Notes: a model not told the origin generated them from the sequence alone. Numbered from the stretch's first letter, positions 40,234-52,296 are shown. The stretch: DNA of 64,000 nt from Rhizobium sp. CB3090 (GCF_029714285.1 NZ_CP121663.1:620001-684000); one strand, 5' to 3'. A program made the numbers and translations.

Positions 40234-41406
40234 TTATTTCGCCGCGGCAAGGCCCGGATCGCCCTGCTTCTCGAAGGTCTGGATTTCCTTGTTGATATAT
40301 GTGCCGTCAGCCGCCTTGGCGACCTCGCGCAGATAGATGTTCTGCGTGATATGGCGGCTCTCTGGATCGATGGTGACCGGGCCGCGTGGGCTGACCCAGG
40401 AAAGGCCCTTCACGGCATCGACGGCCTTCTGCGCATCCTGTTTGCCGCCGGTCGCCTCGATCATCTTGTAGATGACATACATGCCATCGAAGGCGCCGAC
40501 AGCCGGGAAGGTGAGTTCGGCAGGATTGCCGATCTCCTTGCCGGCGGCAGCGACGAAGGCCTTGTTTTCCGGAGAATCGTGCGAGATCGCATAGTGGAAG
40601 GTGGTCTGCATTCCGAGCGCTGCGTCGCCGAGCGCCGGCAGGTCCGATTCCTGCGTCAGGTCGCCGGGCGCAAACAGCTTGATGCCGGCGCCCTTCAGGC
40701 CGTTTTCGTTGTAGGCCTTGACAAAACCGAGCGTGGTCGGGCCGGAGGGCAGGAAGGCAAAAACGCCCTGTGCGCCGGAATCCTTGATACGCTGCATGAT
40801 CGGGCTGAAATCATTGGTCGACAATGGCATGCGCACCGCCTCGACGACCTGGCCGCCTGCCTTCTCGAAACCCGCCTTGAAGGCATTTTCGGCATCGATT
40901 CCAGGGCCGTAATCGCTGACAACGGAGATGACTTTGTTGACGCCGCTGTCATGCGCGACCTTGGCGATCGGCGTGGAAGTCTGCCATGTGGTGAACGAGG
41001 TGCGCACCACCAACGGGCTCTTGGTGACGATCGCCGACGTGGCAGCATTGAAGATCACCATCGGCACATTCGCCTGCTTGAGGATCGGCGTCACGGCCAT
41101 GGCATCCGGCGTGAAATAGAAGCCGGCGAGATACTGCACATGCTCCTTGACGACCAGTTCCTGCGCAGAGGATTTCGACTGCGCCGGATCGGCCTGCGGC
41201 ACGTCGCGGTAGATCACCTCGATCTCGTCGTTGCCGACCTTGTTGCCATGCATCGCCATATAGGCATCGATACCGGCCTTGAAATTCTTGCCCTGCAGGG
41301 CGAACGGGCCTGAAAACGGGCCGACGACGCCGATTTTGATCGTGTCTGCATAGGCCGCACTGCCCATGGCGATAGCCGCAATCGCGGCCAAAACGAGCCG
41401 TCTCAT
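40234..41406 (-). CDS. Branched-chain-type ABC transporter substrate-binding protein
   Basis: A 390-residue periplasmic binding protein of the LivK/peripla_BP_6 type. Signal peptide MRRLVLAAIAAIAMGSAAYA, mature start near DTIKIGVVGPFSGPFALQG. The second lobe has VISVVSDYGPGIDAENAF. A strong GGGAGGAG stands just before ATG 41406; the longer frame to 41481 is not needed. It is the first gene of the transport and oxoprolinase unit, and its promoter should lie in the AT-rich 41407-41557. The ligand could be 5-oxoproline, a hydantoin or an aromatic acid, given the neighbours on both sides. Confidence 0.9.
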   Translation of the reverse strand: MRRLVLAAIAAIAMGSAAYADTIKIGVVGPFSGPFALQGKNFKAGIDAYMAMHGNKVGNDEIEVIYRDVPQADPAQSKSSAQELVVKEHVQYLAGFYFTPDAMAVTPILKQANVPMVIFNAATSAIVTKSPLVVRTSFTTWQTSTPIAKVAHDSGVNKVISVVSDYGPGIDAENAFKAGFEKAGGQVVEAVRMPLSTNDFSPIMQRIKDSGAQGVFAFLPSGPTTLGFVKAYNENGLKGAGIKLFAPGDLTQESDLPALGDAALGMQTTFHYAISHDSPENKAFVAAAGKEIGNPAELTFPAVGAFDGMYVIYKMIEATGGKQDAQKAVDAVKGLSWVSPRGPVTIDPESRHITQNIYLREVAKAADGTYINKEIQTFEKQGDPGLAAAK

Positions 41407-41557
41407 ATTTTCTCCTCCCACAGCCAGCCTACTCCCGAACCAGCTTGCTTTGACCAACCTCTGTAACTGCCAATCTGGCATGTGAAATGGTAATGTAAAA
41501 TGAAATAAAAGTTCATATTCATAATTTGGAAGTTATGTTTAGCGCTTGGATTTCAGC

Positions 41558-42607
41558 CTAAGAAGCCACTCCCAATCGCTTCACATTGCCGATCAGTTCA
41601 CACGCCAATCGCAGCGACGCGGCCGTCGCTATCACCATCGGCGGCAATAGAAGCCATTCGAGCGTCCAGGCAGCGCCCGAGCGTTCCTGTTCATGCACCA
41701 GCGATTGATGCAGGCCGGAAAGCTGGACGGCATTGAAGCGGGCAAGCGATACCAGTGCCTCGGCCGCGACGGGGTTCTGTTTGTGCGGCATGGTCGAAGA
41801 GCCGCCACCGCCGGCGAGCTCGATTTCGTCGCCAGCCTGCGCGAGAAGGGCAATATCCTGGCCGATCTTGCCGAGGCTGCCTGAAATCAGCGAGAATTGG
41901 CCGGCGAGTTCGACAATCTTGGCTCGCTGGCTTTGCCATTGTGGCTCATCGATAAGGTCAAGCTCCTGCGCCAGCGAGGCACGAACGGCCGCAGCCTTGG
42001 ATCCCAACTTTTCCAGCGTGCCGACCGCGCCACCGAACTGGATGGGAAAAGTCTCCTGGGTCAGCCGATCGCGGTACTTGTCGAGCGGATCGCGCCAGGT
42101 GCGCAGCCGGTCGGACACGGTGATCGGAATGGCTGCTTGCATACGGGTATGAGCCATCAGACGATTCGGACCGCATTGCTTGTCGAGTTTTCTAAGCGCC
42201 GCCGTAACGGCAACGAGCCGGCCGGTGAACAGGAAGGCCACCGCCTTCAGACGCATCATCAAGCTGCTGTCGATGACATCCTGGCTGGTGGCGCCGAAAT
42301 GCACATGCTGCGCAGCCTCGCCGCCAACCGCTTTGCGCAATTGCTTCACGAGATGCGGAACGACAACGCCATCCATCGCTGTTGCGGACTTCAGGCTCGC
42401 AATATCGGGCTGGAAAGTGGCACAGACCTCGGCGATCCGCTGCGCTGCCTCTTGCAGAACGACACCGTGGCGCGCCTCCGCTTTTGCGAGCGCCGCTTCG
42501 AATCTCAGCATGGCGCGGATATCGGCTTCCACCGAAAAATATGCCGAGACCTCCTCATCGCCAAGAAGGCCGGAGAGAAACGGGTGATCGAAGGCGGAAA
42601 TGCTCAT
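41558..42607 (-). CDS. pcaB: 3-carboxy-cis,cis-muconate cycloisomerase PcaB
   Basis: A 349-residue member of the fumarase/aspartase superfamily, shorter than the roughly 450 residues of Pseudomonas PcaB, as in other rhizobia. The superfamily signature is GGSSTMPHKQNPVAAE; HFGATSQDVIDSSLMM and HTRMQAAIPIT are the other conserved blocks. It converts 3-carboxymuconate to 4-carboxymuconolactone in the beta-ketoadipate pathway. It is the last gene of pcaDCHGB, three bases after pcaG. Confidence 0.95.
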   Translation of the reverse strand: MSISAFDHPFLSGLLGDEEVSAYFSVEADIRAMLRFEAALAKAEARHGVVLQEAAQRIAEVCATFQPDIASLKSATAMDGVVVPHLVKQLRKAVGGEAAQHVHFGATSQDVIDSSLMMRLKAVAFLFTGRLVAVTAALRKLDKQCGPNRLMAHTRMQAAIPITVSDRLRTWRDPLDKYRDRLTQETFPIQFGGAVGTLEKLGSKAAAVRASLAQELDLIDEPQWQSQRAKIVELAGQFSLISGSLGKIGQDIALLAQAGDEIELAGGGGSSTMPHKQNPVAAEALVSLARFNAVQLSGLHQSLVHEQERSGAAWTLEWLLLPPMVIATAASLRLACELIGNVKRLGVAS

Positions 42608-42610
42608 GGC

Positions 42611-43225
42611 CTATATATCGAGGAAAACCGTTTCCTTGTCGCCCTGCAAATGCACGTCGAACGTATAGACCGACCCTTCCTGGCTGGCGATCAGGGTAGC
42701 GACGCGATCGCGATGTTCGATCCTGGCAAGCAAGGGGTCCTCCGCATTGCCCTCGGCCTCATCCGGAAAATACATGCGCGTATGCAATCCGATATTGATG
42801 CCGCGTGCGACGATCCAGAGGGTGATATGCGGCGCCATCCGTCGGCCGTCCTTATAGGGGACGCGACCGGGCTTCACCGTCTCGAAACTAAAGACGCCAT
42901 CTTCGGCATTGGTTGGGCAGCGGCCCCAGCCGGCGAAATTCGGATCGGCGGTGCCGCGCATTTCCGAAGGGCTGTTGTAAAGTCCGGCGCTGTCGGCCTG
43001 CCAGATTTCGACGACGGCATCCTTCACCGGCGCACCCGCACCGTCGATGATGCGGCCCTTGACCGTGATGCGCTCGCCGAGCGTCTTGTCATTGACCATG
43101 GACGCGCCGAGATCGGCGTCATAGACGCCACCGATCTCACAATAGTTCGGGGTGAGGCCGATATGGACATAGGGACCTGCCGTCTGCGACGGCGTTTCCT
43201 TGAGGTAGCCGAGTTTCTGCACCAT
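42611..43225 (-). CDS. pcaG: Protocatechuate 3,4-dioxygenase alpha subunit PcaG
   Basis: A 204-residue non-catalytic (alpha) subunit of the intradiol dioxygenase. It has the intradiol fold (VKGRIIDGAGAPVKDAVVEIWQAD) and MAPHITLWIVARGINIGLHTRMYF, but lacks the iron-binding Tyr/His set of the beta subunit, as expected. It pairs with PcaH to cleave protocatechuate to 3-carboxymuconate. Its ATG shares one base with the pcaH stop codon. Confidence 0.95.
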   Translation of the reverse strand: MVQKLGYLKETPSQTAGPYVHIGLTPNYCEIGGVYDADLGASMVNDKTLGERITVKGRIIDGAGAPVKDAVVEIWQADSAGLYNSPSEMRGTADPNFAGWGRCPTNAEDGVFSFETVKPGRVPYKDGRRMAPHITLWIVARGINIGLHTRMYFPDEAEGNAEDPLLARIEHRDRVATLIASQEGSVYTFDVHLQGDKETVFLDI

Positions 43226-43974
43226 CAGTTGCCCTCCAACCGGTTTTCGAACAGCGTCGAGCGGCGGCCGCGCAGTACGATATCGAATTTATAGGCGCGG
43301 GCATCCATCGGGATCGTATTGCCCCAGTCGAGCGGCGCGATGAGTTGCTCGATCGCGGCTTTATCCGGGATCGTGCCGACGATCGGACATTTCCAGATCA
43401 TCGGGTCACCCTCGAAATACATCTGCGTGATTAGCCGCTGCGCAAAACCGTGACCGAAGACCGAGAAATGAATATGCGCCGGCCGCCAGTCGTTGACGCC
43501 GTTGGGCCAGGGATAGGCGCCCGGACGCACCGTGCGGAAGGCATAATGGCCGTCCTCGTCGGTGATGGCGCGGCCGCAGCCGCCGAAATTCGGATCGATG
43601 GCAGCGAGATAGGTCTCTTTCTTGTGGCGATAGCGCCCGCCTGCATTGGCTTGCCAGAATTCGACCAGCACGCCTGGGACCGGCCGGCCTCGCTCGTCCA
43701 GCACGCGGCCATGCACGATAATGCGCTCGCCGATGGCGCTTTCGCCCGGCTTGGCGAAGTTATGGATCAGATCGTTGTCCAGTTCACTGAGAATAGAATG
43801 TCCAAATACCGGACCGGTGATTTCGGAGATCGTTCCGTCCAGCGACAGGAGCGCCCGTTGCGGCGAGCGCAGAACCGAGGTCTTGTAGCCGGGCGAGAAG
43901 GCCGGCGGATGCCAGGCACGATCGCGGGCGAAAAAGGCGCCGGTCTCCGGTTTGCTGTTGGTTTTGTCGGACAT
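43225..43974 (-). CDS. pcaH: Protocatechuate 3,4-dioxygenase beta subunit PcaH
   Basis: A 249-residue catalytic subunit. Iron ligands are visible at the expected spacing: Tyr115 (GRYRHKK), Tyr154 (PGAYPW), His167 and His169 (AHIHFSVFG). The intradiol core [24 protein letters not shown] precedes them. It performs ring cleavage between the hydroxyl-bearing carbons of protocatechuate, using Fe(III) and O2. It lies 12 bases after pcaC in the pcaDCHGB operon. Confidence 0.96.
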   Translation of the reverse strand: MSDKTNSKPETGAFFARDRAWHPPAFSPGYKTSVLRSPQRALLSLDGTISEITGPVFGHSILSELDNDLIHNFAKPGESAIGERIIVHGRVLDERGRPVPGVLVEFWQANAGGRYRHKKETYLAAIDPNFGGCGRAITDEDGHYAFRTVRPGAYPWPNGVNDWRPAHIHFSVFGHGFAQRLITQMYFEGDPMIWKCPIVGTIPDKAAIEQLIAPLDWGNTIPMDARAYKFDIVLRGRRSTLFENRLEGN

Positions 43975-43986
43975 ATTTGCCTCGTT

Positions 43987-44391
43987 TCAAGCCGCCTTAT
44001 CGGCGTCCATCTGTTCGAAAACCTGTTTGGCGATCTTTATCGCGTGATTGGCAGCCGGCACGCCGGCATAGATCGCCACGTGCAACAGCGCCTCGCAGAC
44101 GTCATCACGCGTCGCGCCGGTATTGCTCGTGGCACGAACATGCATCGCCACCTCCTCGTCCTGCCCGAGCGCTGCCAAAAGCGCGATCGTCACGATCGAG
44201 CGCTCGCGCTTGCTCAGCGTCGGGCGCGACCAGACATGCCCCCAGGCAGCCTCGGTGATCAGATCCTGGAACGGCCGGTCGAAATCCGTCGATCCTGACT
44301 GGACGCGGTCGACATGGCTATCGCCAAGAACGGCGCGCCGCGTCGCCATGCCCTGGAGATAGCGCTCGGACGGAGCGAGGGGATCATTCAT
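43987..44391 (-). CDS. pcaC: 4-carboxymuconolactone decarboxylase PcaC
   Basis: A 134-residue decarboxylase of the AhpD-like CMD family. The conserved block SKRERSIVTIALLAALGQDEE and the catalytic-region HVRATSNTGATRDDVCEALLHVAIYAGVPAANHA are intact. It forms beta-ketoadipate enol-lactone. The ATG overlaps the pcaD stop as ATGA. Confidence 0.95.
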   Translation of the reverse strand: MNDPLAPSERYLQGMATRRAVLGDSHVDRVQSGSTDFDRPFQDLITEAAWGHVWSRPTLSKRERSIVTIALLAALGQDEEVAMHVRATSNTGATRDDVCEALLHVAIYAGVPAANHAIKIAKQVFEQMDADKAA

Positions 44392-45197
44392 GGGGCTTTT
44401 TCTCCATGCAAGGCGAAATCGATGAAGGCGCGGATGACGGCGGTCAGTGCTTCGGGCTGCTCGACGCAGGGGATGTGTCCCGCATCCTTGATCACTTCAT
44501 AGCGCGCGTTCGGAATGAGCTTGGCGGTCGACATCACCAGTTCCGGCGGGGTCGAGCCGTCCTGATCGCCGACGATGCAGATGGTCGGCACTGAAATTCT
44601 CTTCGCCGCCTCGGTGAAATCGGCGTCGCTAAGAGCGGCGCAGGTGGCAACATAGCCTTCCACCGGCTGGCGGATCAGCATGTTGCGGTAACCGCCGAAA
44701 GCCGTATTTTCAGGACGACGAAAAGCCGGCGTGAACCAGAGCTCGAGAATGCCGTCGGCAATCGACTCGATGCCCTCGGCCTCGACCTTGGCGATGCGAT
44801 TGTTCCAACTCTCGGTGGTTCCGATCTTGTGGGCCGTGTCGCAAAGGACCAGCGCCCGTACCAAATCGGGCCGCCTCTGACAGAGTGACTGGGCAATCAG
44901 ACCGCCAACCGAGAGACCGCAGATGACGGCATTTTTCACCGCAAGTAGATCCAGCAGCCCCGCGAGATCGGAGGCATGATCCTCCATCGTATAGGGCATC
45001 TGGCCGAGATCGGAGAGGCCGTGGCCGCGCTTGTCATAGAGTACAATGGCGAAATCGCCCGCGAGCCGCACGATCACATCACGCCAGATCCTGAAATCGG
45101 TGCCGAGCGAATTGATGAAGACAAGCACCGGCTTATCGGCGGCAGCGCCGATGATCTGATAGTGGATCGTAACATTGTTGATGCGGGCAAACTGCAC
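44388..45197 (-). CDS. pcaD: 3-oxoadipate enol-lactonase PcaD
   Basis: A 269-residue alpha/beta-hydrolase. Nucleophile elbow GLSVGG (Ser near residue 95), acid in IVGDQDGSTP and the late His in DAGHIPCVEQP complete the triad. It hydrolyses the enol-lactone to beta-ketoadipate. The start is GTG at 45197, preceded by GAGGAG seven bases upstream; the frame is open further upstream but that part is antisense to pcaQ. It is the first gene of pcaDCHGB, transcribed from the short region shared with pcaQ. Confidence 0.94.
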   Translation of the reverse strand: MQFARINNVTIHYQIIGAAADKPVLVFINSLGTDFRIWRDVIVRLAGDFAIVLYDKRGHGLSDLGQMPYTMEDHASDLAGLLDLLAVKNAVICGLSVGGLIAQSLCQRRPDLVRALVLCDTAHKIGTTESWNNRIAKVEAEGIESIADGILELWFTPAFRRPENTAFGGYRNMLIRQPVEGYVATCAALSDADFTEAAKRISVPTICIVGDQDGSTPPELVMSTAKLIPNARYEVIKDAGHIPCVEQPEALTAVIRAFIDFALHGEKAP

Positions 45198-45267
45198 TGG
45201 AAATCTCCTCGGCAACGAGATTGGAGGTTTAATCTGGTTAGGTAAAATGATATTTCTTGGCTTTTCA

Positions 45268-45281
45268 ATAACTCCGAGGTT

Positions 45282-45283
<2 letters not shown>
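45268..45283. promoter_or_regulatory. Putative PcaQ operator in the pcaD-pcaQ gap
   Basis: The palindrome ATAACTCCGAGGTTAT (arms ATAAC and GTTAT) ends at the pcaQ ATG, and a further GGTTA half-site lies at 45236-45240. Rhizobial PcaQ is known to bind ATAACC-N4-GGTTA-like sites between pcaQ and pcaD, so this is a good candidate for autoregulation and for pcaDCHGB activation. Confidence 0.6.
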
Positions 45284-48387
<3,104 letters not shown>

Positions 48388-48390
48388 CAC

Positions 48391-49146
48391 CTACCGCAGA
48401 ACCAGCCGCAACATCTTCTGCGTTTCCCGCAGCAGCGGCAGATAGCGTTCGGCCATATCGGCGGCGGCAACATAGGCGGCCGGTGCGCCGATATTGATGG
48501 CCGCAGCCACCTGCCCGCGATCGTTCTCCACTGGAACGGCGATGGAGCAGAGGCCGATTTCCAGCTCCTGGTCGATGACGGCATAGCCCTGTGCCTTTAC
48601 CTGGCGAAACTCAGCCATCAACATTTCAGTATCCGTCTTGGTGTTCGGCGTGTTGGCCTTGATCTCCGAGCGGGCGAGCACGGCGCGCGCCTCGTTTTCC
48701 GGCAAGGCGCTCAATAGGACTCGCCCCATGGAGGCGCAATAGGCGGGCAGGCGGCTGCCAGGAGTGAGATTGATCGACATCACCCGGCGCTGTGACGCTC
48801 TAGCAATATAAACGATCTCGGTGCCGTCCAGGACCGACGCCGAAGCGTTGTGACCGGCGCGCTCCGAAAGCTGGTCGAGATAGGGCTGGATGATCGTCGG
48901 CAGCGGCGTGGCCGAAAGGTAAGCATGGCCAAGCCGGAGGATCTTCGGCGTCAGCGTGAAGAATTTTCCGTCATATTCGGCATAGCCGAGTTCGGCGAGC
49001 GTCAACAATGAGCGGCGCACTGTAGCGCGGTCGAGCCCAGTCAACTTCGAAGCCTCGGCGATCGACAGTCTTTGACGAGTTTCGCCAAAAGCTTCAATTG
49101 TTTTCAATCCTTTGGCAAAGCCGCTTACAAAATCCGTTTCTCGCAT
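48391..49146 (-). CDS. pcaR: IclR-family regulator PcaR
   Basis: A 251-residue IclR-type regulator. The helix-turn-helix lies near residues 27-50 (SIAEASKLTGLDRATVRRSLLTLAELGY), the effector domain has SASVLDGTEIVYIARA and the conserved end GLCSIAVPVENDRGQVAAAINIG. It is divergent from pcaIJF and matches PcaR/PobR-group IclR proteins that respond to beta-ketoadipate. A long perfect palindrome stands just upstream of its start. Confidence 0.92.
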   Translation of the reverse strand: MRETDFVSGFAKGLKTIEAFGETRQRLSIAEASKLTGLDRATVRRSLLTLAELGYAEYDGKFFTLTPKILRLGHAYLSATPLPTIIQPYLDQLSERAGHNASASVLDGTEIVYIARASQRRVMSINLTPGSRLPAYCASMGRVLLSALPENEARAVLARSEIKANTPNTKTDTEMLMAEFRQVKAQGYAVIDQELEIGLCSIAVPVENDRGQVAAAINIGAPAAYVAAADMAERYLPLLRETQKMLRLVLR

Positions 49147-49168
49147 GGTCTTCTCTCAAGCTTAGGCA

Positions 49169-49209
49169 TTTTGTGCGATATACGAACAAAAGTCAAATAT
49201 CGCACAAAA
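49169..49209. promoter_or_regulatory. Putative PcaR operator
   Basis: A perfect 13-base inverted repeat, TTTTGTGCGATAT at 49169-49181 and its complement at 49197-49209, with a 15-base spacer. Each arm contains ATCGCACAA, the core of the published Pseudomonas PcaR site as I recall it. It begins 23 bases upstream of the pcaR start, so it can control pcaR and the divergent pcaIJF. Confidence 0.75.
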
Positions 49210-49260
49210 CGAATTGACCATTTTAAGATTGAAGCGTTTATTCGACGGCGAATTCGATAT

Positions 49261-49420
49261 CTCCTTCTCCTCGCCGGGGAGAAGGTGCCCGAAGGGCGGA
49301 TGAGGGGGCCGCGGCGCTTTGGCGACGCGGGCCTTGAGCGGCAAGCGAAAGCAGTCTCTCCCCTGAAACGCCCCCTCAACCCGCGCGTACCGCGCGACCT
49401 TCTCCCCGCGGGAGAAGGTA
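49261..49420. repeat. RIME-like intergenic palindromic repeat
   Basis: A mosaic of palindromes of the kind scattered in rhizobial intergenic DNA. It starts with a hairpin with arms CCTTCTCC (49263-49270) and GGAGAAGG (49278-49285) and ends with a second copy (49398-49418) with the same arms; GTGCCCGAAGGGCGGATGAGGG follows the first hairpin as in RIME elements. It occupies most of the pcaR-pcaI gap and ends about 20 bases before the pcaI ATG. Confidence 0.75.
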
Positions 49421-49438
49421 AATTACTTGGGAGGTCTT

Positions 49439-50290
49439 ATGGCGAGGATCGTATCGCTTTCGGAAGCGGTGGCGGAAAATGTGCGGGATGGTGATACCGT
49501 CGCCATGGAAGGATTTACCCATCTGATTCCCTATGCCGCCGGGCATGAGGTCATCCGCCAAGGCAAAAAGGATCTCTATCTGATCCGTATGACGCCGGAC
49601 ATTCTTTACGATCAGTTGATCGGCGTCGGTGCCGCGCGCGGCCTGAAATTTTCCTGGGGCGGCAATCCCGGCGTCGGCTCGCTGCATCGCTTCCGCGACG
49701 CAGTCGAAAACCAATGGCCGCGGCCTTTGGAGATCGAGGAACATTCGCATGCCGCCATGGCCAACGCCTATGAGGCGGGCGCGGCAAACCTGCCCTTCGC
49801 CATGCTGCGCGGCTATATCGGCGCCGACCTGCCGAAGGTCAATGCGAACATCAAAAGCGTGACCTGCCCTTTCACCGGCGAGGTGCTCGCCGCCGTTCCC
49901 GCGATCCGGCCGGATGTCACCATCATTCACGCGCTGCGCGCCGACCGGAAGGGCAATGTTCTGCTCGAAGGTATTGTCGGCGTCCAGAAGGAGGCGGTAC
50001 TTGCCGCCAAGCGCTCGATCGTCACCGTCGAGGAGATCGTCGAGGAACTGAACCCGCCATCGCCGAATTCCGCCGTGCTGCCGACCTGGGCGGTAACCGT
50101 GGTCGCGCTTGTGCCGGGCGGCGCCTTCCCCTCCTATGCGCAGGGTTACTACGCTCGCTCCAACGCCTTCTATATCGCCTGGGATGAAATCGCCCGCGAT
50201 CGCGACAGCTTCCGGGCCTGGATCAAGGCGAATGTCATGGAGGCTCGGCCGGAAGACTTTGCCAAATATGCAAAAAAGAATGCGGCGTGA
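49439..50290 (+). CDS. pcaI: 3-oxoadipate CoA-transferase subunit A PcaI
   Basis: A 283-residue subunit of the succinyl-CoA:3-oxoadipate CoA-transferase. The N-terminus has SEAVAENVRDGDTVAMEGFTHLIPYAAGHEVI and the subunit-A landmark SWGGNPGVGSLHR. ATG 49439 is preceded by GGGAGG. With PcaJ it activates beta-ketoadipate using succinyl-CoA. First gene of pcaIJF. Confidence 0.93.
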   Translation: MARIVSLSEAVAENVRDGDTVAMEGFTHLIPYAAGHEVIRQGKKDLYLIRMTPDILYDQLIGVGAARGLKFSWGGNPGVGSLHRFRDAVENQWPRPLEIEEHSHAAMANAYEAGAANLPFAMLRGYIGADLPKVNANIKSVTCPFTGEVLAAVPAIRPDVTIIHALRADRKGNVLLEGIVGVQKEAVLAAKRSIVTVEEIVEELNPPSPNSAVLPTWAVTVVALVPGGAFPSYAQGYYARSNAFYIAWDEIARDRDSFRAWIKANVMEARPEDFAKYAKKNAA

Positions 50291-50300
50291 GGAGGCCCAG

Positions 50301-51071
50301 ATGACGGATTTCACCCCCACGGAAATGATGACGATCGCCGCCGCCCGCGCGCTCACCAATGACGATGTCTGCTTCGTCGGCATCGGCGCACCGTCGGCTG
50401 CCTGCAACGTCGCGCGCCTGACGCATGCGCCCGACATTACGCTCATCTATGAAAGCGGCACTGTCGGCACCAAACCGGATGTGCTGCCGCTGTCGATCGG
50501 CGACGGCGAGCTCTGCGATACCGCGCTCTTCACCGTCTCGGTGCCGGAGATGTTCCGCTATTGGCTGCAGGGCGGACGCATCACGACGGGCTTTTTGGGC
50601 GGCGCGCAGATCGACCGGTTCGCCAATCTGAATACCACGGTCGTCGGTCCTTACGACCACCCGAAGGTTCGCTTGCCCGGTGGCGGCGGCGCGCCGGAAA
50701 TCGCCAGCAATTGCGGCCAGATCTTCATCACCATGGCGCTTTCCAAGCGTGGTTTTGTCGAAAAGCTGCCCTTCATCACCTCTATGGGCCATGGCCAAGG
50801 CGGCAACCATCGCGAACGGCTTGGCTTGAAGACGAAAGGTCCTACTCGGGTTATCACCGATCTCTGCGTTCTCGAGCCTGATCCGGTGACCAAGGAGTTG
50901 ACCGTCGTGTCGATCCACAAGGGTGTCACTCGCGAGCAGATTTCGGAGAATTGCGGCTGGGCACTCAAGTTTGCCGATGCGGTGATCGAGACACCGGCGC
51001 CCACCGAAACCGAACTTTCCGTTCTGCGCGACATCGATGCGCGCACCAAGAAAGCACATGAGGCAGCCTGA
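50301..51071 (+). CDS. pcaJ: 3-oxoadipate CoA-transferase subunit B PcaJ
   Basis: A 256-residue subunit. LIYESGTVGTKPDVLPLSIGDGELCDTAL carries the catalytic Glu region of family I CoA-transferases (ESG), followed by LPGGGGAPEIASNC. ATG 50301 has GGAGG nine bases upstream, ten bases after the pcaI stop; the longer open frame from 50109 would overlap pcaI. The stop shares a base with the pcaF ATG. Confidence 0.93.
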   Translation: MTDFTPTEMMTIAAARALTNDDVCFVGIGAPSAACNVARLTHAPDITLIYESGTVGTKPDVLPLSIGDGELCDTALFTVSVPEMFRYWLQGGRITTGFLGGAQIDRFANLNTTVVGPYDHPKVRLPGGGGAPEIASNCGQIFITMALSKRGFVEKLPFITSMGHGQGGNHRERLGLKTKGPTRVITDLCVLEPDPVTKELTVVSIHKGVTREQISENCGWALKFADAVIETPAPTETELSVLRDIDARTKKAHEAA

Positions 51072-52276
51072 TGACCGAAGCCTATATCTGTGACTATGTC
51101 CGCACGCCGATCGGCCGTTTCGGCGGTTCGCTCTCCTCCGTCCGCGCCGACGATCTTGGTGCGGTGCCGCTGAAGGCGCTGATCGCGCGCAATGGTTCCA
51201 TCGATTGGGAAGCGGTCGACGACGTGATCTACGGCTGTGCCAACCAGGCCGGGGAAGATAATAGAAACGTCGCCCGCATGGTGGCGTTGCTTGCCGGCTT
51301 GCGGGTTTCCGTTCCGGGCACGACGATCAATCGCCTGTGCGGCTCCGGCATGGACGCCGTCATCACCGCGGCTCGTGCCATTCGCGCCGGCGAAGCAGAG
51401 CTGATCATCGCCGGCGGTGTCGAGAGCATGTCGCGCGCACCCTTCGTCATTCCAAAGGCCGAGAGCGCCTTTTCCCGCAATGCCGAAATCTACGATACTA
51501 CCATCGGCTGGCGCTTCATCAATCCTCTCATGAAAAAGCAATACGACGTTGATTCCATGCCGGAAACAGGTGAGAACGTCGCGGAGGATTATAAGGTCAG
51601 CCGTGAGGATCAGGATGCTTTCGCGGTTCGTTCGCAGGCGAAAGCGGCGGCCGCGCAGGAAAATGGCCGTCTCGCCAAGGAAATCACGGCGGTCACCATT
51701 CCACAGCGCAAGGGCGATGCGATCGTTGTCGGCAAGGACGAACATCCGCGCGCAACGACGATGGAGGCGCTGGCAAAGCTCGGCACGCCCTTCAAAAAGG
51801 AGGGTGGTACGGTGACCGCCGGCAATGCCTCCGGCGTCAACGACGGCGCCGCGGCGCTGATTGTCGCCTCGGAAGCGGCCGTGAAGAAATACGGTCTGAC
51901 GCCGATCGCCCGCATCCTCGGCGGGGCTGCTGCTGGTGTTCCGCCGCGCATCATGGGCATTGGCCCGGTGCCCGCATCCCGCAAGCTGATGGCCCGCCTC
52001 GGCCTGAAACAAGAGCAGTTCGATGTCATCGAGCTCAACGAAGCCTTTGCCTCGCAAGGCCTTGCCGTGCTGCGCGAACTCGGCATTGCCGACGACGATG
52101 CCCGCGTCAATTGCAATGGCGGCGCCATCGCGCTTGGCCATCCGCTCGGCATGTCCGGCGCCCGTATCACCGGCACGGCGGCGCTGGAACTGAAGGAGAC
52201 CGGCGGGCGCTACTCGCTCTCGACCATGTGCATCGGCGTCGGTCAGGGCATCGCGATCGCGCTCGAGCGGGTCTGA
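51071..52276 (+). CDS. pcaF: 3-oxoadipyl-CoA thiolase PcaF
   Basis: A 401-residue thiolase. Active-site nucleophile Cys90 in TINRLCGSGMDAV, His in GGAIALGHPLGMSGAR and the second Cys in STMCIGVGQG are all present. It cleaves beta-ketoadipyl-CoA to succinyl-CoA and acetyl-CoA, the last step of the pathway. Coupled to pcaJ by a TGATG overlap and followed by a clear terminator. Confidence 0.95.
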   Translation: MTEAYICDYVRTPIGRFGGSLSSVRADDLGAVPLKALIARNGSIDWEAVDDVIYGCANQAGEDNRNVARMVALLAGLRVSVPGTTINRLCGSGMDAVITAARAIRAGEAELIIAGGVESMSRAPFVIPKAESAFSRNAEIYDTTIGWRFINPLMKKQYDVDSMPETGENVAEDYKVSREDQDAFAVRSQAKAAAAQENGRLAKEITAVTIPQRKGDAIVVGKDEHPRATTMEALAKLGTPFKKEGGTVTAGNASGVNDGAAALIVASEAAVKKYGLTPIARILGGAAAGVPPRIMGIGPVPASRKLMARLGLKQEQFDVIELNEAFASQGLAVLRELGIADDDARVNCNGGAIALGHPLGMSGARITGTAALELKETGGRYSLSTMCIGVGQGIAIALERV

Positions 52277-52296
52277 GGCATCACGGGAATTTGACG

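Noticed and set aside
49261..49420. CRISPR array or insertion-sequence end
   Set aside because: Only two copies of a hairpin with unlike intervening sequence and no transposase; this fits a RIME-type repeat.
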